Positions 37,163-48,929 of a stretch of 64,000 bases of DNA are shown here, in pieces. Both the position numbers and the translations under genes were made by a program. Within the stretch, counting starts at the first letter, position 1. Every line of letters begins with the position of its first letter. The notes below the pieces were generated by a model that was not told where the DNA came from, did no database searches, and was given only the letters and a program-made list of their open reading frames with translations. Source of the DNA: Allacma fusca (Eukaryota; Arthropoda; Collembola; Symphypleona; Sminthuridae); the NCBI GenBank assembly GCA_947179485.1, contig OX359246.1, positions 16,926,001 to 16,990,000 on the forward strand. Reading direction: 5' to 3'.

Positions 37163-37940
37163 TGTCGGACAAATTTATCCTATAAGTTTTCATTTATTCT
37201 AATCATGGTGACTGTGCCTGTTGCCTGGTTAGCAACGGCAGGACTCATCGTTGGAATGGGGCTCCTTATCTACTCCAGACACTACACAATTTTAGGGCAT
37301 TTTTGGAATCTAGCATTCGGAAAAACAATAATGTTTTAGTTGTTTCAGTTAGGGAAACTTTTATAAAATTAAAGAAATGCTTTAGAATATTTTCCAGAAC
37401 ATTTGGAATATCTGGGACATCCCTTGTTTTTTTTCTGGGTGTTTCTGTCGAATTTTTAATATGGCCACGGCGTAATGCGAGTTAACCAACTTAAGTGATT
37501 GCATTTTATGCCTCTTTGCTGTCGCGTCCATTGTCGATGTGATGAGCACGGAGGTAAGCCTATTTTAATTTTCAGCTGAAGTTACATATGAGCTGTTTCT
37601 ACTTATTTGTATCAGGTGCAAATGACTTCGAAACAATTCATGAGATCTGTTTTAGGCCAACAACTTCACAGTGTTTCTGCGGATTGGGATGTAATTAGAT
37701 ACTTTTACATAATATTTAATTATATCGTCGCTGACGATGCAAAGTCGTCTGTTCTGTACAAAAACATGCACACATGAACCATTTTGCCTCTTCAGTAACA
37801 ATATTAAAATTATTTGTGGGGTAGATACAGCAAACCTTACTTGCAATTCTTTTAGTTATTTTTAATTACAAAATTTGCGGCTAATTAGATTTTGAGGTTT
37901 CCGATCGTTGGCGGTTCTTTTCGGTTACAAAATGTGCCCT
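37163..37940 (+). pseudogene. P-type gustatory receptor pseudogene, 3' part only (P8)
   Basis: The last ~45% of exon 1 plus exons 2 and 3 of a gene closest to P10. The reading VPVAWLATAGLIVGMGL, then (other frame) FIKLKKCFRIFSRTFGISG, FFLGVSV and LIWPRRN aligns block by block with P10. A frameshift lies near 37265-37305, the GYCIY codons are deleted before FLIWP, and stops follow. Exon 1 ends at GAG|GTAAGC (37555). Exon 2 (37616-37690) is open (VQMTSKQFMRSVLGQQLH...). Exon 3 (about 37856-37940) has in-frame stops. The first half of exon 1 is absent and exon 4 was not found. Confidence 0.75.
37732..37804. mobile_element. Small MITE-like hairpin, copy 1
   Basis: Starts ATATCGTCGCTGACGATGC and ends CCATTTTGCCTCTTCAG plus a few bases before ATAT; the ends are imperfect inverse copies. 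The same hairpin in better condition lies at 63161-63245. It lies in the intron between exons 2 and 3 of P8. Confidence 0.5.
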
Positions 37941-38549
37941 GAAGTAGAGTAACTTCAACTTGAATTTACGGCTGTTTATTTGAGAAAAATATTTTGCTTG
38001 TGATTTTAATTAATCCGGCGTTCATCAAATTAGAAACTTGTGTTGCCAACTGTTTTGCTTTTGTGTCGTTGTACATTTTACGAGCCCAGGTGGGAAGAAG
38101 AACAACAGGCATGACCCTAAGAAGAGGTCAACGAAAACATATAATGATAAAAATAAATGAAAACTTGTATTAACCCTATAATTACTAACCCCTGGACAAA
38201 CTGGCCACCACTGTCAATTTTTCTGGTTTTTATTTGTTTATGCAAAATCTATCATACTTGAACAACTGATTTTTTTTCTAATCGTTCATTAACATTTTTG
38301 GACTTTATAGCTAAATTTTGAAAATAATCGGCGTGCTAGATTTGTTTTAAAAAAATCTAGAACACGTGTACTTTTCCATTTGTCAGCCATTTACAATGTT
38401 AAGTATATGGCGTATGTAGTTACATTGGGGCCCTCAACATGTTCCTAAATAATTTAAGCCGGTGTTGCAAGTAGATTAATGAAAAATACCAACAATAATT
38501 TACAAAGTTTGGACAAATTTCATGTCCAAAATGATATACGAGTAATGTT
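37941..38549. other. Intergenic, nothing recognised
   Basis: AT-rich, no ORF of note, no repeat that I recognise. Confidence 0.4.
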
Positions 38550-39990
38550 CAGTATTCAAGTTCAAGTGCAGTTTCAAGTAAGGTTCAAGTGCAGGATAAT
38601 TCCAAATGGAGGTTCAAGTTAGCCTACAAATGTAGAATCGAGTGTAAGTTCAAGTATAAGTTCAGAGTTAAGTACAGGATTGAGTGCGGGTATAGTTTCA
38701 AGTACAGGCATGAGTCCGGGATCAGGTTTAAGTACACACTTGAGCGTGAGTTTGGATTTAAGTGCAGATTGTTAATTTTAGCGCATTTTCAAGTAGAAGT
38801 TTCAGTACGGGGTTTGTTTCGAGTTCAGGTTCAAGTTCAGGTTCAAGTATAAGCTTGAGTGCGGGGTCAGGCTCAAGTATAAACTTGAGTGCGGGGTCAG
38901 GCTCAAGTATAAACTTGAGTGCGGGGTCAGGCTCAAGTATAAGCCTGAGTCCGGGGTCAGGCTCAAGTTCATTTGAAAGTACAGGTTTCATTGCGGGGTT
39001 CGATTTAAACAGGTTTTATTGCGGGGTTAGGTTCAAGTACAGGTTTAAGTTCAGGTTCAAGTATAAGCTTGAGTGCAGGGTTAGTCTCAGGTTCATTTGA
39101 AAGCGCAGGTTTTATTGCGGGGCTAAGTTTAAGTACAGGTTCGAGTTCAGGCTCAGGTTGAAGTTCAGGTTGAAGTACAGGTTGAAGTACAGGTTGAAGT
39201 ACAGGTTGAAGTACAGGTTGAAGTTCAGGTTGAAGTTCAGGTTGAAGTTCAGGTTGAAGTTCAGGTTCAAGTACAGGTTGAAGTTCAGGTTCAAGTACAG
39301 GTTCAAGTTCAGGTTCAAGTACAGGTTCAAGTTCAGGTTCAAGTACAGGTTGAAGTTCAGGTTCAAGTACAGGTTCAAGTTCAGGTTCAAGTACAGGTTC
39401 AAGTTCAGGTTGAAGTTCAGGTTGAAGTTCAGGTTCAAGTACAGGTTGAAGTTCAGGTTCAAGTACAGGTTCTAGTACAGGTTCAAGTACAGGTTCAGGT
39501 TTAGGTTCAAGTTCAAATATATGTTCAAGTACAGGTTCAGGTTCAAGTAAAAGCTTGAGTGCGGGGTTCGGCTTCATTTCGAAGTACAGGTTTACTGCGG
39601 GGTTAGGTTCGAGTTCAGGTTCAAGTACAGTTTCCAATTCAATTTAAGGTTCAAGTACAGTTTTCAATTCAATTTCAGGTTCCAGTACAGTTTCCAATTC
39701 AAATTCTGGTTCAAGTATATGCTTGAGTGCGGGGTCAGGCTCAAGTTCATTTTAAAGTGCAAGTTTAGTATGGGATCAGGTTCGAATTCATTTTAAAGTA
39801 CAGGTTTAGTATGGGATCAGGTTCAAATTCATTTTAAAGTAATTACAGGTTTATTGCGGGTTTATGATCAAGTCCAGGTTGAAGTATAAACTTGAGTGCG
39901 TGGTCAGGCTCAAATGTATATTAAAGTAAAGGTTTTAGTGGGGGGTTAGGTTCGAGTTCATATTTATATATAAGATCACAGTTACATAAG
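38550..39990. repeat. GTTCAAGTACAG minisatellite (12-bp and 6-bp registers)
   Basis: Long directional array. The core, 39140-39500, is built of 12-bp units of the type AGGTTCAAGTTC / AGGTTGAAGTAC. The flanks, 38810-38990 and 39700-39990, contain longer units with GCTTGAGTGCGGGGTCAGGC. Because the period is a multiple of three, both strands show long repetitive ORFs (Leu-Glu-Pro rich on minus, Phe-Lys-Tyr-Arg rich on plus), which I do not regard as genes. The word is the same as that filling the hAT-type element at 32220-33431. Confidence 0.85.
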
Positions 39991-41210
39991 TGAAACTTTA
40001 AGCTCAGGTTCAAGAGAAGGCTTTAGATTTGAACTATCAGTGTAGATCTAAAAGTGCATATAAAAAATTCTAGTAAATTGTGATACCATTTCTAAACGTT
40101 AAAAATAGTAAGGCTGAAGGATAAGTGAATTCATTTCAATATTGAAGGAAGCTGAGGGAAAGCAAATAATTTTCAGGATTTCATTCATTAATATAAAAAC
40201 GGGAACCATATATTTTAAAACTGCTCTCTGAAATCTTCCAGTCGAAGTGTTTAGGCATATCCGGAACTAACGTGTAATTAAATTTGCACGTTTTGTAGCA
40301 TTTACAATGTGCATACTTCGGGAAAAAGTCTAACAGGTCCATTTAAATACTGTTCCTGCGACATCTTTCGGTTTTTGGAAAAAAACAATTGAATGTAAGC
40401 ATCAAATCCAACTATAAATGGTGCAACTTTACTTCCTAGTTTATGTACATTTACATTTTCATGTGTTTATAAGTAACCGCAATCAAGTTTCCGAGCTCAA
40501 ACGATACTATCTTCTTTAAAAACAATATACTTTTTGCGGTTTATCATTACTCTATTTACGGTATGTCGATTAAAAATGTCCTACAGTATTTGCCGGACCA
40601 GCTATAAATGCCCACATGCCCATTTGTGGGCACGCGGGCAAGAATTTTCACGGCACCAAAATTGAATCACTAGTTTGGATTCAGAATTTCCAAATGTATT
40701 ATACATAGGAGCTCAGAGCAGAAAAAGTCACAAATGTGAACATCTGGTTACTCGCTTGTTCACTAAAATTAATTACAGAAATATTGACAACAAAATCAGT
40801 TTAACCTCAATCACATGAGGTGATGTAATTTATTTCTCCTATGAAAATCGCTTTCAATCAGAGCATGATGGATATGGAGAATTAAAATAGAATCGATCCT
40901 AATTCATGGAAAAATTGCTCGAGTAAAAACCAATGTACATCCTCCACACAGGTCCCCTGAATATTGATTTTTTAGTTTACCAGTGTACACAAAAATGGGT
41001 TCAAACTTTAATAGAAAACATATCTCTGAACGCCTATCAGCAATATAACTACAAGTGCGTAGGGTATATAGACATTTTACAGGATTCGGAAGTTTATTTT
41101 ACGTTGTTATATAAGCCAAACCACAACGTGGAAAGGCATTTTTGAACACTTTTTCTCCAAAATGGCAAATTCATAAAATTGTATCATAACTGTGACCAAT
41201 ATTGGTCAGT
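39991..41210. other. Intergenic, nothing recognised
   Basis: No conserved ORF. A 70-codon ORF at 40933-41145 has no recognisable family. A small GC-richer palindrome, ATGCCCACATGCCCATTTGT, lies near 40608-40630. Confidence 0.4.
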
Positions 41211-42063
41211 CACATGTTTTAGTACTCACCTAGTATGTTTCAAAACTCATGTAACTCGAGTGCATTTTTCCCCGTTCTCCTAGGACACGTCACCAAAGTT
41301 TCAAAATTTAAAACGATAAAAAAGTTAATGTTAAATCCCATAAGCATTTTGAGTTTTTGAAAGTCGATGAAATTTGGATTTTCGCTATTTCAATGAAGTT
41401 CAAGTTTTTACGTACATAGTTTTATATCCTTCAACAAAATTCCCCAAAAAGTAATCCCTCCATCATTGCGCATCTGTATGTATGTTGTCGATATGATATA
41501 TTCACTCCATATTTAATCACTTATGATTTGCCCTATGATGTACATACATAAGTACAACCAGGGTTACTCAAATGAAAATGTCATGGGTTTTATGATTGCC
41601 TACCCACCTGAAATTGCACTTAAAATGCTCTAGTCTGGCAGTGCCCGGATATTTTGGGCATTTTTAGCGTATTGGTGACGTTAGCAGAAACATGTACACT
41701 GTTGTTGGTCGTTCAGCCTCAATCTCAATAGTCCAGTTTATGTGTATGTATAAGTGATTAAATATGGAGTGAATATATCATATCGACAACATACATACAG
41801 ATGCGCAATGATGGAGGGATTACTTTTTGGGGAATTTTGTTGAAGGATATAAAACTATGTACGTAAAAACTTGAACTTCATTGAAATAGCGAAAATCAAA
41901 ATTTCATCGACTTTCAAAAACTCAAAATGCTTATGGGATTTAACATTAACTTTTTTATCGTTTTAAATTTTGAAACTTTGGTGACGTGTCCTAGGAGAAC
42001 GGGGCAAAATGCACTCGAGTTACATGAGTTTTGAAACATACTAGGTGAGTACTAAAACATGTG
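41211..42063. repeat. Foldback element with 314-bp near-perfect inverted arms
   Basis: Left arm 41211-41524 and right arm 41750-42063 are inverted copies with only a handful of mismatches; outer ends are CACATGTTTTAGTACTCACC and its inverse. The 225-bp spacer (41525-41749) is unique. No target duplication was found at the outer ends, so the superfamily is open. It lies about 310 bp upstream of P6; the corresponding region upstream of P4 lacks it. Confidence 0.88.
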
Positions 42064-42376
42064 CTATGCTTTGTTTGAATCGGCTTGTACCATCCCAAAA
42101 TGTTACCTTGTAAGAACAAGATCATAACAGAAAACAAAGAAAAAACCAGGTTCTTTCTTGAAATGTTTTTAAAGCACAATAAATATTGTAATTAGGTGAA
42201 TACAATCTCTCTTAGGGTATATATGCCCTTATCATTTTTTAATTTCCTCTCCCCTTTTTATTGCCAGCATCTGGCACTTAAGCAATGTTTGTTGTGTCAA
42301 AACTAATGGGACATAACTAATGGGGAAATGTCCGAATTAATACGTGCCGACCCTTTCTGAAGTGAGCATTTACAAA

Positions 42377-43789
42377 ATGGGCTTCATTTGGAAAGCAACT
42401 TTATTCATCTGTTATCTGGGAGGATATTTCCCCGTGCTTAATCCGTTAGAGTCGGATTTCAAATTCGTTCTGAAAAAGAAATCTCTTATTTATGTATTCA
42501 CTTTTGTTGCTCTAATATTCACTCAAATTTTGTATTTCATTAATTTTCTAGCTTACCAAAAGTCCATGCAGGACTCGACAAGTGCCAAGTTCGCTACGCA
42601 TCTTTCACTTTATTTAATGGAATCCGTTTTCGTAATCACTACCCGGATATCATGCATTTACTACTGCAGTAATTTGATTGAGTTGCTCCAAGAACTCAAA
42701 GTTATTCATACGTTTAATCTACAGAACGGGGCAATCAAGAAAAAACTGGTTTTGCATGCAATGGACTATTTATGGATTTCCATTTGCTTCATCTGTTATT
42801 TTATCTACGTTTGTTTCGAAATTCCTTTTGTATATTCATTGTTACAAGAGCAGGACACCATTGGTACAGCGAAATCAACAAATAATTGGGCGAAACTGTA
42901 CTTTGGCATAATCTACTATTATTTGTTGCTTGCGTTCCCGATTTCATGGTTAGCATCTGCTGGATTGATTGTTGGATTGGGTTTGGATCTAACCCGCGCC
43001 CACCAAAATTTAATGAATATTTTGGAAAGTACGAATTGCGCATGTAATGACAATTTAGCCATCTCTTTGGGAATGAATTTTATTAGATTGAAAAACTGTC
43101 ACAAATTGTTCTACAAAATATTTAGCATATCAGTGAATTGCCTCATTGTTTTTCTCGGCTTCTCTTTTGGCTTTTGTATCTACTCTTTGATCTGGCCTAA
43201 GAATGATGAGCATAATTTGTATTACGTAATTAGTTGCGTTTGTTGCCTCCTCGCAGTCATTTCAATTGGAGGCTCAATGACCAAACAGGTGACAAGTTTT
43301 TATAATCAGCACATGATTGTTAAAATATGGGGGAGGGGACTTCATTCATAGGAGGAATAGATCAGTTTTATGCATTTTATAGGTCAAGTTTGCATCCCTC
43401 CATTTGCAAAAACTAGTTTTACGAAAACAAATTGAGATGACGTCGAGCAGTCCTAATGTAACTAAATACTAATTAATTCAAATTTATACTTCTGAAACTA
43501 TGCCCGTATAGTTACCTCTGATGATTTTTACAGCCAATGTTAATTGAGAAGTCAATTGCTAAATGGAATTGGAAGTTTCCACTTGGTAGCCTTTTTGAGA
43601 TAAATAATCAACTCTATACCAAGGTACACTTATAAAAATTCAATCTCAAGTTTGTATCACAAAACAATGGTTTCGATTTAATTTGCTATAAAATAATATT
43701 TTGGGGTTTTGCAGTTCCTGATGACACTCGTGGCATGTATGATTTTCATTGTCCAGCTGGAATTAGTGGAGAGGGATGAAAGGAAATAG
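42377..43789 (+). CDS. P-type gustatory receptor (P6), intact
   Basis: Predicted 383-aa seven-transmembrane chemoreceptor, a near-duplicate of P4. Exons 42377-43288, 43383-43457, 43534-43623, 43715-43789, three phase-0 introns, GT-AG ends. The start is ATG 42377 (MGFIWKATLFICYLGGYFPV); no earlier in-frame ATG exists. It carries GGYFPVLNPLESDFKFVL, ISCIYYCSNLIELLQEL, ISWLASAGLIVGLGLDL, FIRLKNCHKLFYKIFSIS and FGFCIYSLIWPKNDE. Exon 4 reads ACMIFIVQLELVERDERK. Differences from P4 are mainly conservative and the frame is fully open, suggesting both are maintained. Upstream 'AACTAATGGGACATAACTAATGGG' block (interrupted here at 20 bases: AACTAATGGGACATAACTAA) is shared with P4. Confidence 0.8.
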
Positions 43790-45360
43790 AAGTCATTTTT
43801 CCGTTCCGAAAACTCACCGTCAGTGAAAAAAACTTTCGCTAGTGTACAAGGCTTCAAGATTAGATATTTTTTTCAAAATATTATCGTTTTATATTGAGAA
43901 AATAGTTTCAATGAGGAACTTATAAATATATATATTTAATATAGGTATTTTTTTAAATGCATGGTTTAGCTTCGTGTGAGAAAAATTCACGCTGAAATGA
44001 GGGACTACAATACTAATTATTATCATGGCAATGATGAAGCAGTGAACATTTTAAATTGCAGCTTAAATCACTCAAGTTTCAAATTACAATTAAAACTGTT
44101 AAACAATTAAAAGTTTTACATAGTTTAGAACCGATTGTTAATAATTACTTCATTTTCGAGAATGGATTTGGCGATTACCCATTGAAATTGCAAATATCGT
44201 ATGAAATTACTTATTGATACATATGCATGTCATACTAATTATATACCTTATGAGATTATAAATAAATCATGTAAACATGGTAGAAGAATGTATTGTCTTT
44301 GAAGGGTGTAAGCCACTCATTACGTGGGTTTTCGTATATATATAGAAATTAACCTTGAGAAGTCTCTACCCATTGATTCTATTAATACCATAGTAAGAGA
44401 AGTACATTCAATAGTAATATATGTATGTGATTAATTGATAATATAAGTAATTGTGAGTACCTCACAAAGTCAACTGATTTTTACGAGTGACGATAGTTCT
44501 GTCATTAGACCAATTCAATTTAAAACTCCTGCGATGGCATTTTTTTGACAACGAAGATGACTAACATTTGACTACCTAACTAGCATCCGGATATATGTAG
44601 GTAATTATATTACGTTAGAGGTGGGGTCCGGAAGTGAGCTTCTTGAATCTGGCCAGTAAAAACTGTAGACCCGGTCAAGTTTTTCTCGAGTCGTAAATAA
44701 TTACCAATGTCTGATTAAAAAAGGGTTCGTCTTGTAAATAAAAATTCGGACCTGGTTAAGATGTGGCTATAGGGCCTTGAGCTGTTTTCCTTAGCGGGTT
44801 CGGACGGCCTACTTAATTTGGTGCTTTTAAACATTTCGACGAATTTAGTTTCCAGCTCGTGGTATGCCGTGAAATATCCCTACGAAATATTTTCAGGTCC
44901 AAAATCTCACCTGGGTGGTTTTTTAATTTCTATGTTTTCAAAAGACTTGCCATGCTTCAAAGAAGACACAAAATCAAATACATTGCTTTCAGCAAAAACC
45001 AAAATTTCTGGATGATAATACCATATTTTAAATACAAAATACTCAAATTTATCTCAAAGTACGTATGTATATAACTGGTTGTATCTGTATCTCAAGTTTA
45101 TTCTCAGAGAGTTAAGTGAATACACTTTCTCTGCTTGCTGTTTGGGTGTGCCTTTTTACTAGCTTTAATTTCCTCTGCTCACATTTACGTTGTTGACACT
45201 TGACACAAAATCCAATTTTATTGTTTCAACACTAATGATACAAAAAAAAACTTGAAAATATTAGGAACGATGTCTGCACCAGTTGCAAAAAAAAGGTAAA
45301 AAAGCAATACTGTGTTGAAAACGAGCAGATCCATTCTCAACGGACTGGTTATTTGTTATC
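43790..45360. other. Spacer between P6 and P7, duplicated from the P4-P5 spacer
   Basis: No gene. About 44390-45110 aligns with 31100-31680 and 34170-34320. About 45110-45360 aligns with the P5 upstream flank. The shorter, transposon-poor version of the spacer. Confidence 0.55.
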
Positions 45361-46772
45361 ATGAACTATTTCTTGAGAATAGGTTTTTTCATTTGTTGTA
45401 TCGGGGGATATTTTCCAGTTCTTAATCCTTTTGATCCGGATTTCAAATTTATACTGAAAAAGAAGTCCCTAATTTATGTTTTGACACTTGCTTCTATTGT
45501 ATTAAACCAAATTGTGTATTCCATTTATACGCTGGCTTTCCCTGTATCATCGGTACTAAAGAGCTCAACAATTGCCATGCTGACTACTTATTTTTCTGTT
45601 TTTTTGATGGAAATGGTTTTCGTGTTAACTGTGCGGATATCATGCATATATTATTGTCCTAAGCTGATTGCGTTACTGGAAGAACTCCAAACTCTTCATG
45701 AGTTTAATTTAAAGTGCAGTGGTTCAATTACGAAAAAACTAGTTCCACACGCAATTGACTATTTCTGGATTTGCCTTTGTTTCACCTTTTATTTTATCTA
45801 CTTTTATGTTATCATTGGTTTTGTGGGTTCATTTTTCCAAGAACAGAACACAGGAGGTACGACAGAGCCAAATAATTTTTGGGTGTCACTGTATTTTGCG
45901 TTTTCTTTCTTTTATATTTTAATTACGTTCCCAATTTCCTGGTTAGCATCGGCAGGCTTGATCGTCGGACTGGGTCTGAATCTAATCCTCGCACAAAAAA
46001 ATTTAATCAATATTTTGGAACGAACGATTTCCGAAAATAATGATGGTTTAGCAATCTATTTGGGAGCAAATTTTATTAGACTGAAAAAGTGCTATAAACT
46101 GTTCTCCAATATATATGGCATATCCGGGAATTGCCTCATAATTTTCCTCGGCGTTTCTGTCGGATTTTGTGTCTACTGCTTGATCTGGCCAAATAATGAA
46201 CATTTTAATTTTTATTTCAAGATTAGTTCAGTTTCCTGCCTGCTAGCTATGATTTCTATTGGGGATGCTGTAGCCAATCAGGTTAAACGATTTTGATACT
46301 TTTAACCATCAGTCGATTGCCAGGTATACATGGACATGATTGCATAATGAGCTGTATGAGATGTATTTTATAGATCAAGTGCTCATCTCAAGACCTTCAG
46401 AAATTAGTTCTACGAAATCAACTTAGTACAACTACAGAGTGTCCTCGGGTAACTGTATAATAATTGAAGTTTCTATTTTTAAACTAACCAAAGCAGCCTA
46501 TTTATGTCCTGCTTTTTACAGCTCCAGCTAATTCTGAAGTCAATCGTTAAATGGAAATGGTGGTTTCCAGAAGGTAGCCTTTTTGAGATAAATAATCATC
46601 TCTATACCAAGGTAGGTTGCAATAAAATTCAATTTAAATTTTTTACCGTGCTAATAATGGTTCCATTATTTATTACCAAAATTATTGTTGACAGTTCTCA
46701 TTGACGCTTGTAGCGTGCATGACTTTCATTGTCGAGCTGGAGTTGTCGGAACGAGATCAAGTGCAGGACTAG
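45361..46772 (+). CDS. P-type gustatory receptor (P7), intact
   Basis: Predicted 387-aa seven-transmembrane chemoreceptor. Exons 45361-46281, 46374-46448, 46522-46611, 46695-46772; all introns phase 0. It starts MNYFLRIGFFICCIGGYFPV. Exon 1 is three codons longer than in P5 (FPVSSVLKSS region, about residues 58-68). The blocks ISWLASAGLIVGLGLNLI and FIRLKKCYKLFSNIYGISG match P5. In exon 4 the C-terminal signature is ACMTFIVELE: Glu replaces the Gln found in every other P-type paralogue here and in the general GR TYhhhhhQF motif. Otherwise it is intact. Paired with P5 by the block duplication. Confidence 0.8.
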
Positions 46773-47470
46773 GAAGCTTCCACTAGGCAATTCATAAATG
46801 CTTACAGTTTTTGAAACGGAATTTGTGTGTGGAAAAATACACTGTTTAGAAATATATAGCCTGTTTCGGCTCATTTGATATTTTCAAGAGAATAATTATC
46901 TAAAATATACGATATATATTGTAGGAAAAACTTGTCTTTAATTGATTTAGAATTAAATTTGCTAAAGCTATTGCTGGCTTAGAATCCGGTGAGAAAATTC
47001 TACTTCAAATTCTTACTTTTCATGTGTGATTGCATTGAAGCCTTTATTACTATCCTGTCCATGTATATATTTCACCATCACGGTCAAGCGTCTTGATGTA
47101 AGGCAGAATCGTATCGTCGTTGGAATCGAATATGTAAAGGTATTTAGTAAACAATAAACGTATGTTCCGATACGTGTGATCAGTATTGTGCCTGTCTAAT
47201 CCAAATCTAATGACAGATCATATGCTGCATATTTCTGGTGTGGGAAATACATTACACTTGCTTATGTGGGTCAACCTATCGAAACTGTTCTTTCGCTTAC
47301 TGAACCAAAACAGATTGGAATATTCCCACGACAAGCAAGCATTACAGTTCAGGAACACTTGGAATATCGAAATGGAACCAAAATTGATTTCCTCGCATCC
47401 CAGGTATACCTCACAATGTAATGTCTTCCATCTGCAATTAATTAAACCTTTTATTTTTGTTTAATCTCAC
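46773..47470. other. Duplicated 3' flank of P7
   Basis: Non-coding. Aligns with the flank after P9 (about 50120-50910) and the flank after P5 (36580-37160). The 92-codon ORF here is not open in the P9 copy. Confidence 0.5.
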
Positions 47471-48330
47471 GTCTCTACAAATAATCATATGAGAGCATCC
47501 AAGTACAGGTGTACCGAGAGTGGGCCTGACTTCCTCATCCAAGAGCGCCTATGAGAACTCCTTCAGAGAGACGCTCATCTCAGCCCACCACTAATAGATC
47601 AACAGGGATCTCCCAAGCTCCCCACAAACCTGAAACCTGTACTAAAGGTAGACAGATTAAGAAGGTGAAATCTCCAAGAGGAGGAGAACTTGAAGCCCTA
47701 TTTAAACATCTTTTAACACAGAGGTGAGAATCGCTCGACAACGCTCCGGATCACCCAACCTTCGCTCAAGTCGATCCCGTAGAGCTCCAAAAATATCTTC
47801 TCCCCAGCCCTCGCTGCGAGTGTTATTTTCTACGAAGTTCCAATCTCATAATTTCAAGATAAGGGCAAAATAAAGACTCTGAATATTTTACACTTCGAGA
47901 CTCGAGTTGCCCCATCATGTACTAAGAGTCCATACAACTTCAACATCTAAAAGAGACACTTTTACTTTCATCATGAGAAGGAAGAAGAGACACAAGCCCA
48001 ACCACCGCATGTGTTCCCCTTCGTAAAGTTCACTCTCTTCCAAAATAAGACTCTTTTCCACAACTCTCAAGTGTGCGGCCTATCACTTACATGAAGATAC
48101 AAGATGAAGGCTGCGTGACTGCATGGTATGTCTATGTAAGGTTATTATGTTGTGCCTGTAAATTAGTGTATATTCTTTCTCTTACTTTTGTTTTCACTGT
48201 AGTTAGACCCATAGGTTTGAGGTCTTCCTCCTCACAATTCAATTCTATTTATGTTAGGTGATTTGGGGAAGGTCTCCACTATGGATGACCATTGCATGTA
48301 ACTAAACCACGAATAGCAGTAAGAGTCAGT
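47471..48330. other. GC-richer island of unknown origin (possible retroelement piece)
   Basis: Base composition rises relative to the surroundings between about 47490 and 48080. There is a TATTTAAA box near 47699 and an AATAAAG polyadenylation-like signal near 47868, about 170 bp later. That spacing would suit an LTR, but I cannot define TG...CA ends, a target duplication or a primer-binding site. No protein is recognised. Confidence 0.3.
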
Positions 48331-48929
48331 TAAGTATAAGGTGATTGTTTAACATTTTAATATAAGGAATATTTGCAGTACCCTATTCATGAACATCTAG
48401 AATAATATGATCTGCGGACATAAATAACAGTTTTCATACCTACAATTTATACTATATTTCTGTAGTTATTCAGAGTACATTTGTCTAGATTTACAAAGGG
48501 AATCCTACCTCCCTCTCCAAGAGTAGAGACAGTTTAACATTCAGATTGGAACCTAGAATAATTATGAATGCTTAATAAGTGGAATTCAATAAAGTAATGC
48601 CGTGTAAAAATATATGAACAGAATCCTACACAACAATTCATATCATTATTTTTATTTACTTCATTCTTAGAATAATTCTCATTTACAAATCACTCATTTG
48701 TGTTCCTGGTTACGGATTCGACGGATGCCTCAACCTTGCCGACGCTCATGTTTCCCAAAATCCACTACACACTTTCTTTTAATGTCCCATCTTTATAAAC
48801 TTGTTTCCATTTTAGATCCGTCTGATTGATTATTTCTTGAGGTGGAGTAGTCAATTCAACACACGTTTACTCCTCACCGTAAAATACCCCACGGGATTGA
48901 AATCAAATCAATCTAAGCTGTGCAACTTA
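48331..48929. other. Intergenic, nothing recognised
   Basis: No conserved ORF and no repeat noticed. Confidence 0.4.

Noticed and set aside
39005-39637. 210-codon minus-strand ORF rich in Leu-Glu-Pro/Gln, and the overlapping plus-strand Phe-Lys-Arg ORF
   Set aside because: Both are by-products of a 12-bp minisatellite whose period is a multiple of three; no start context, no non-repetitive part.
40933-41145. 70-codon ORF
   Set aside because: No recognisable family, no neighbouring exons with compatible splice sites seen.
47186-47464. 92-codon ORF downstream of P7
   Set aside because: Homologous flanks after P5 and P9 do not keep the frame.
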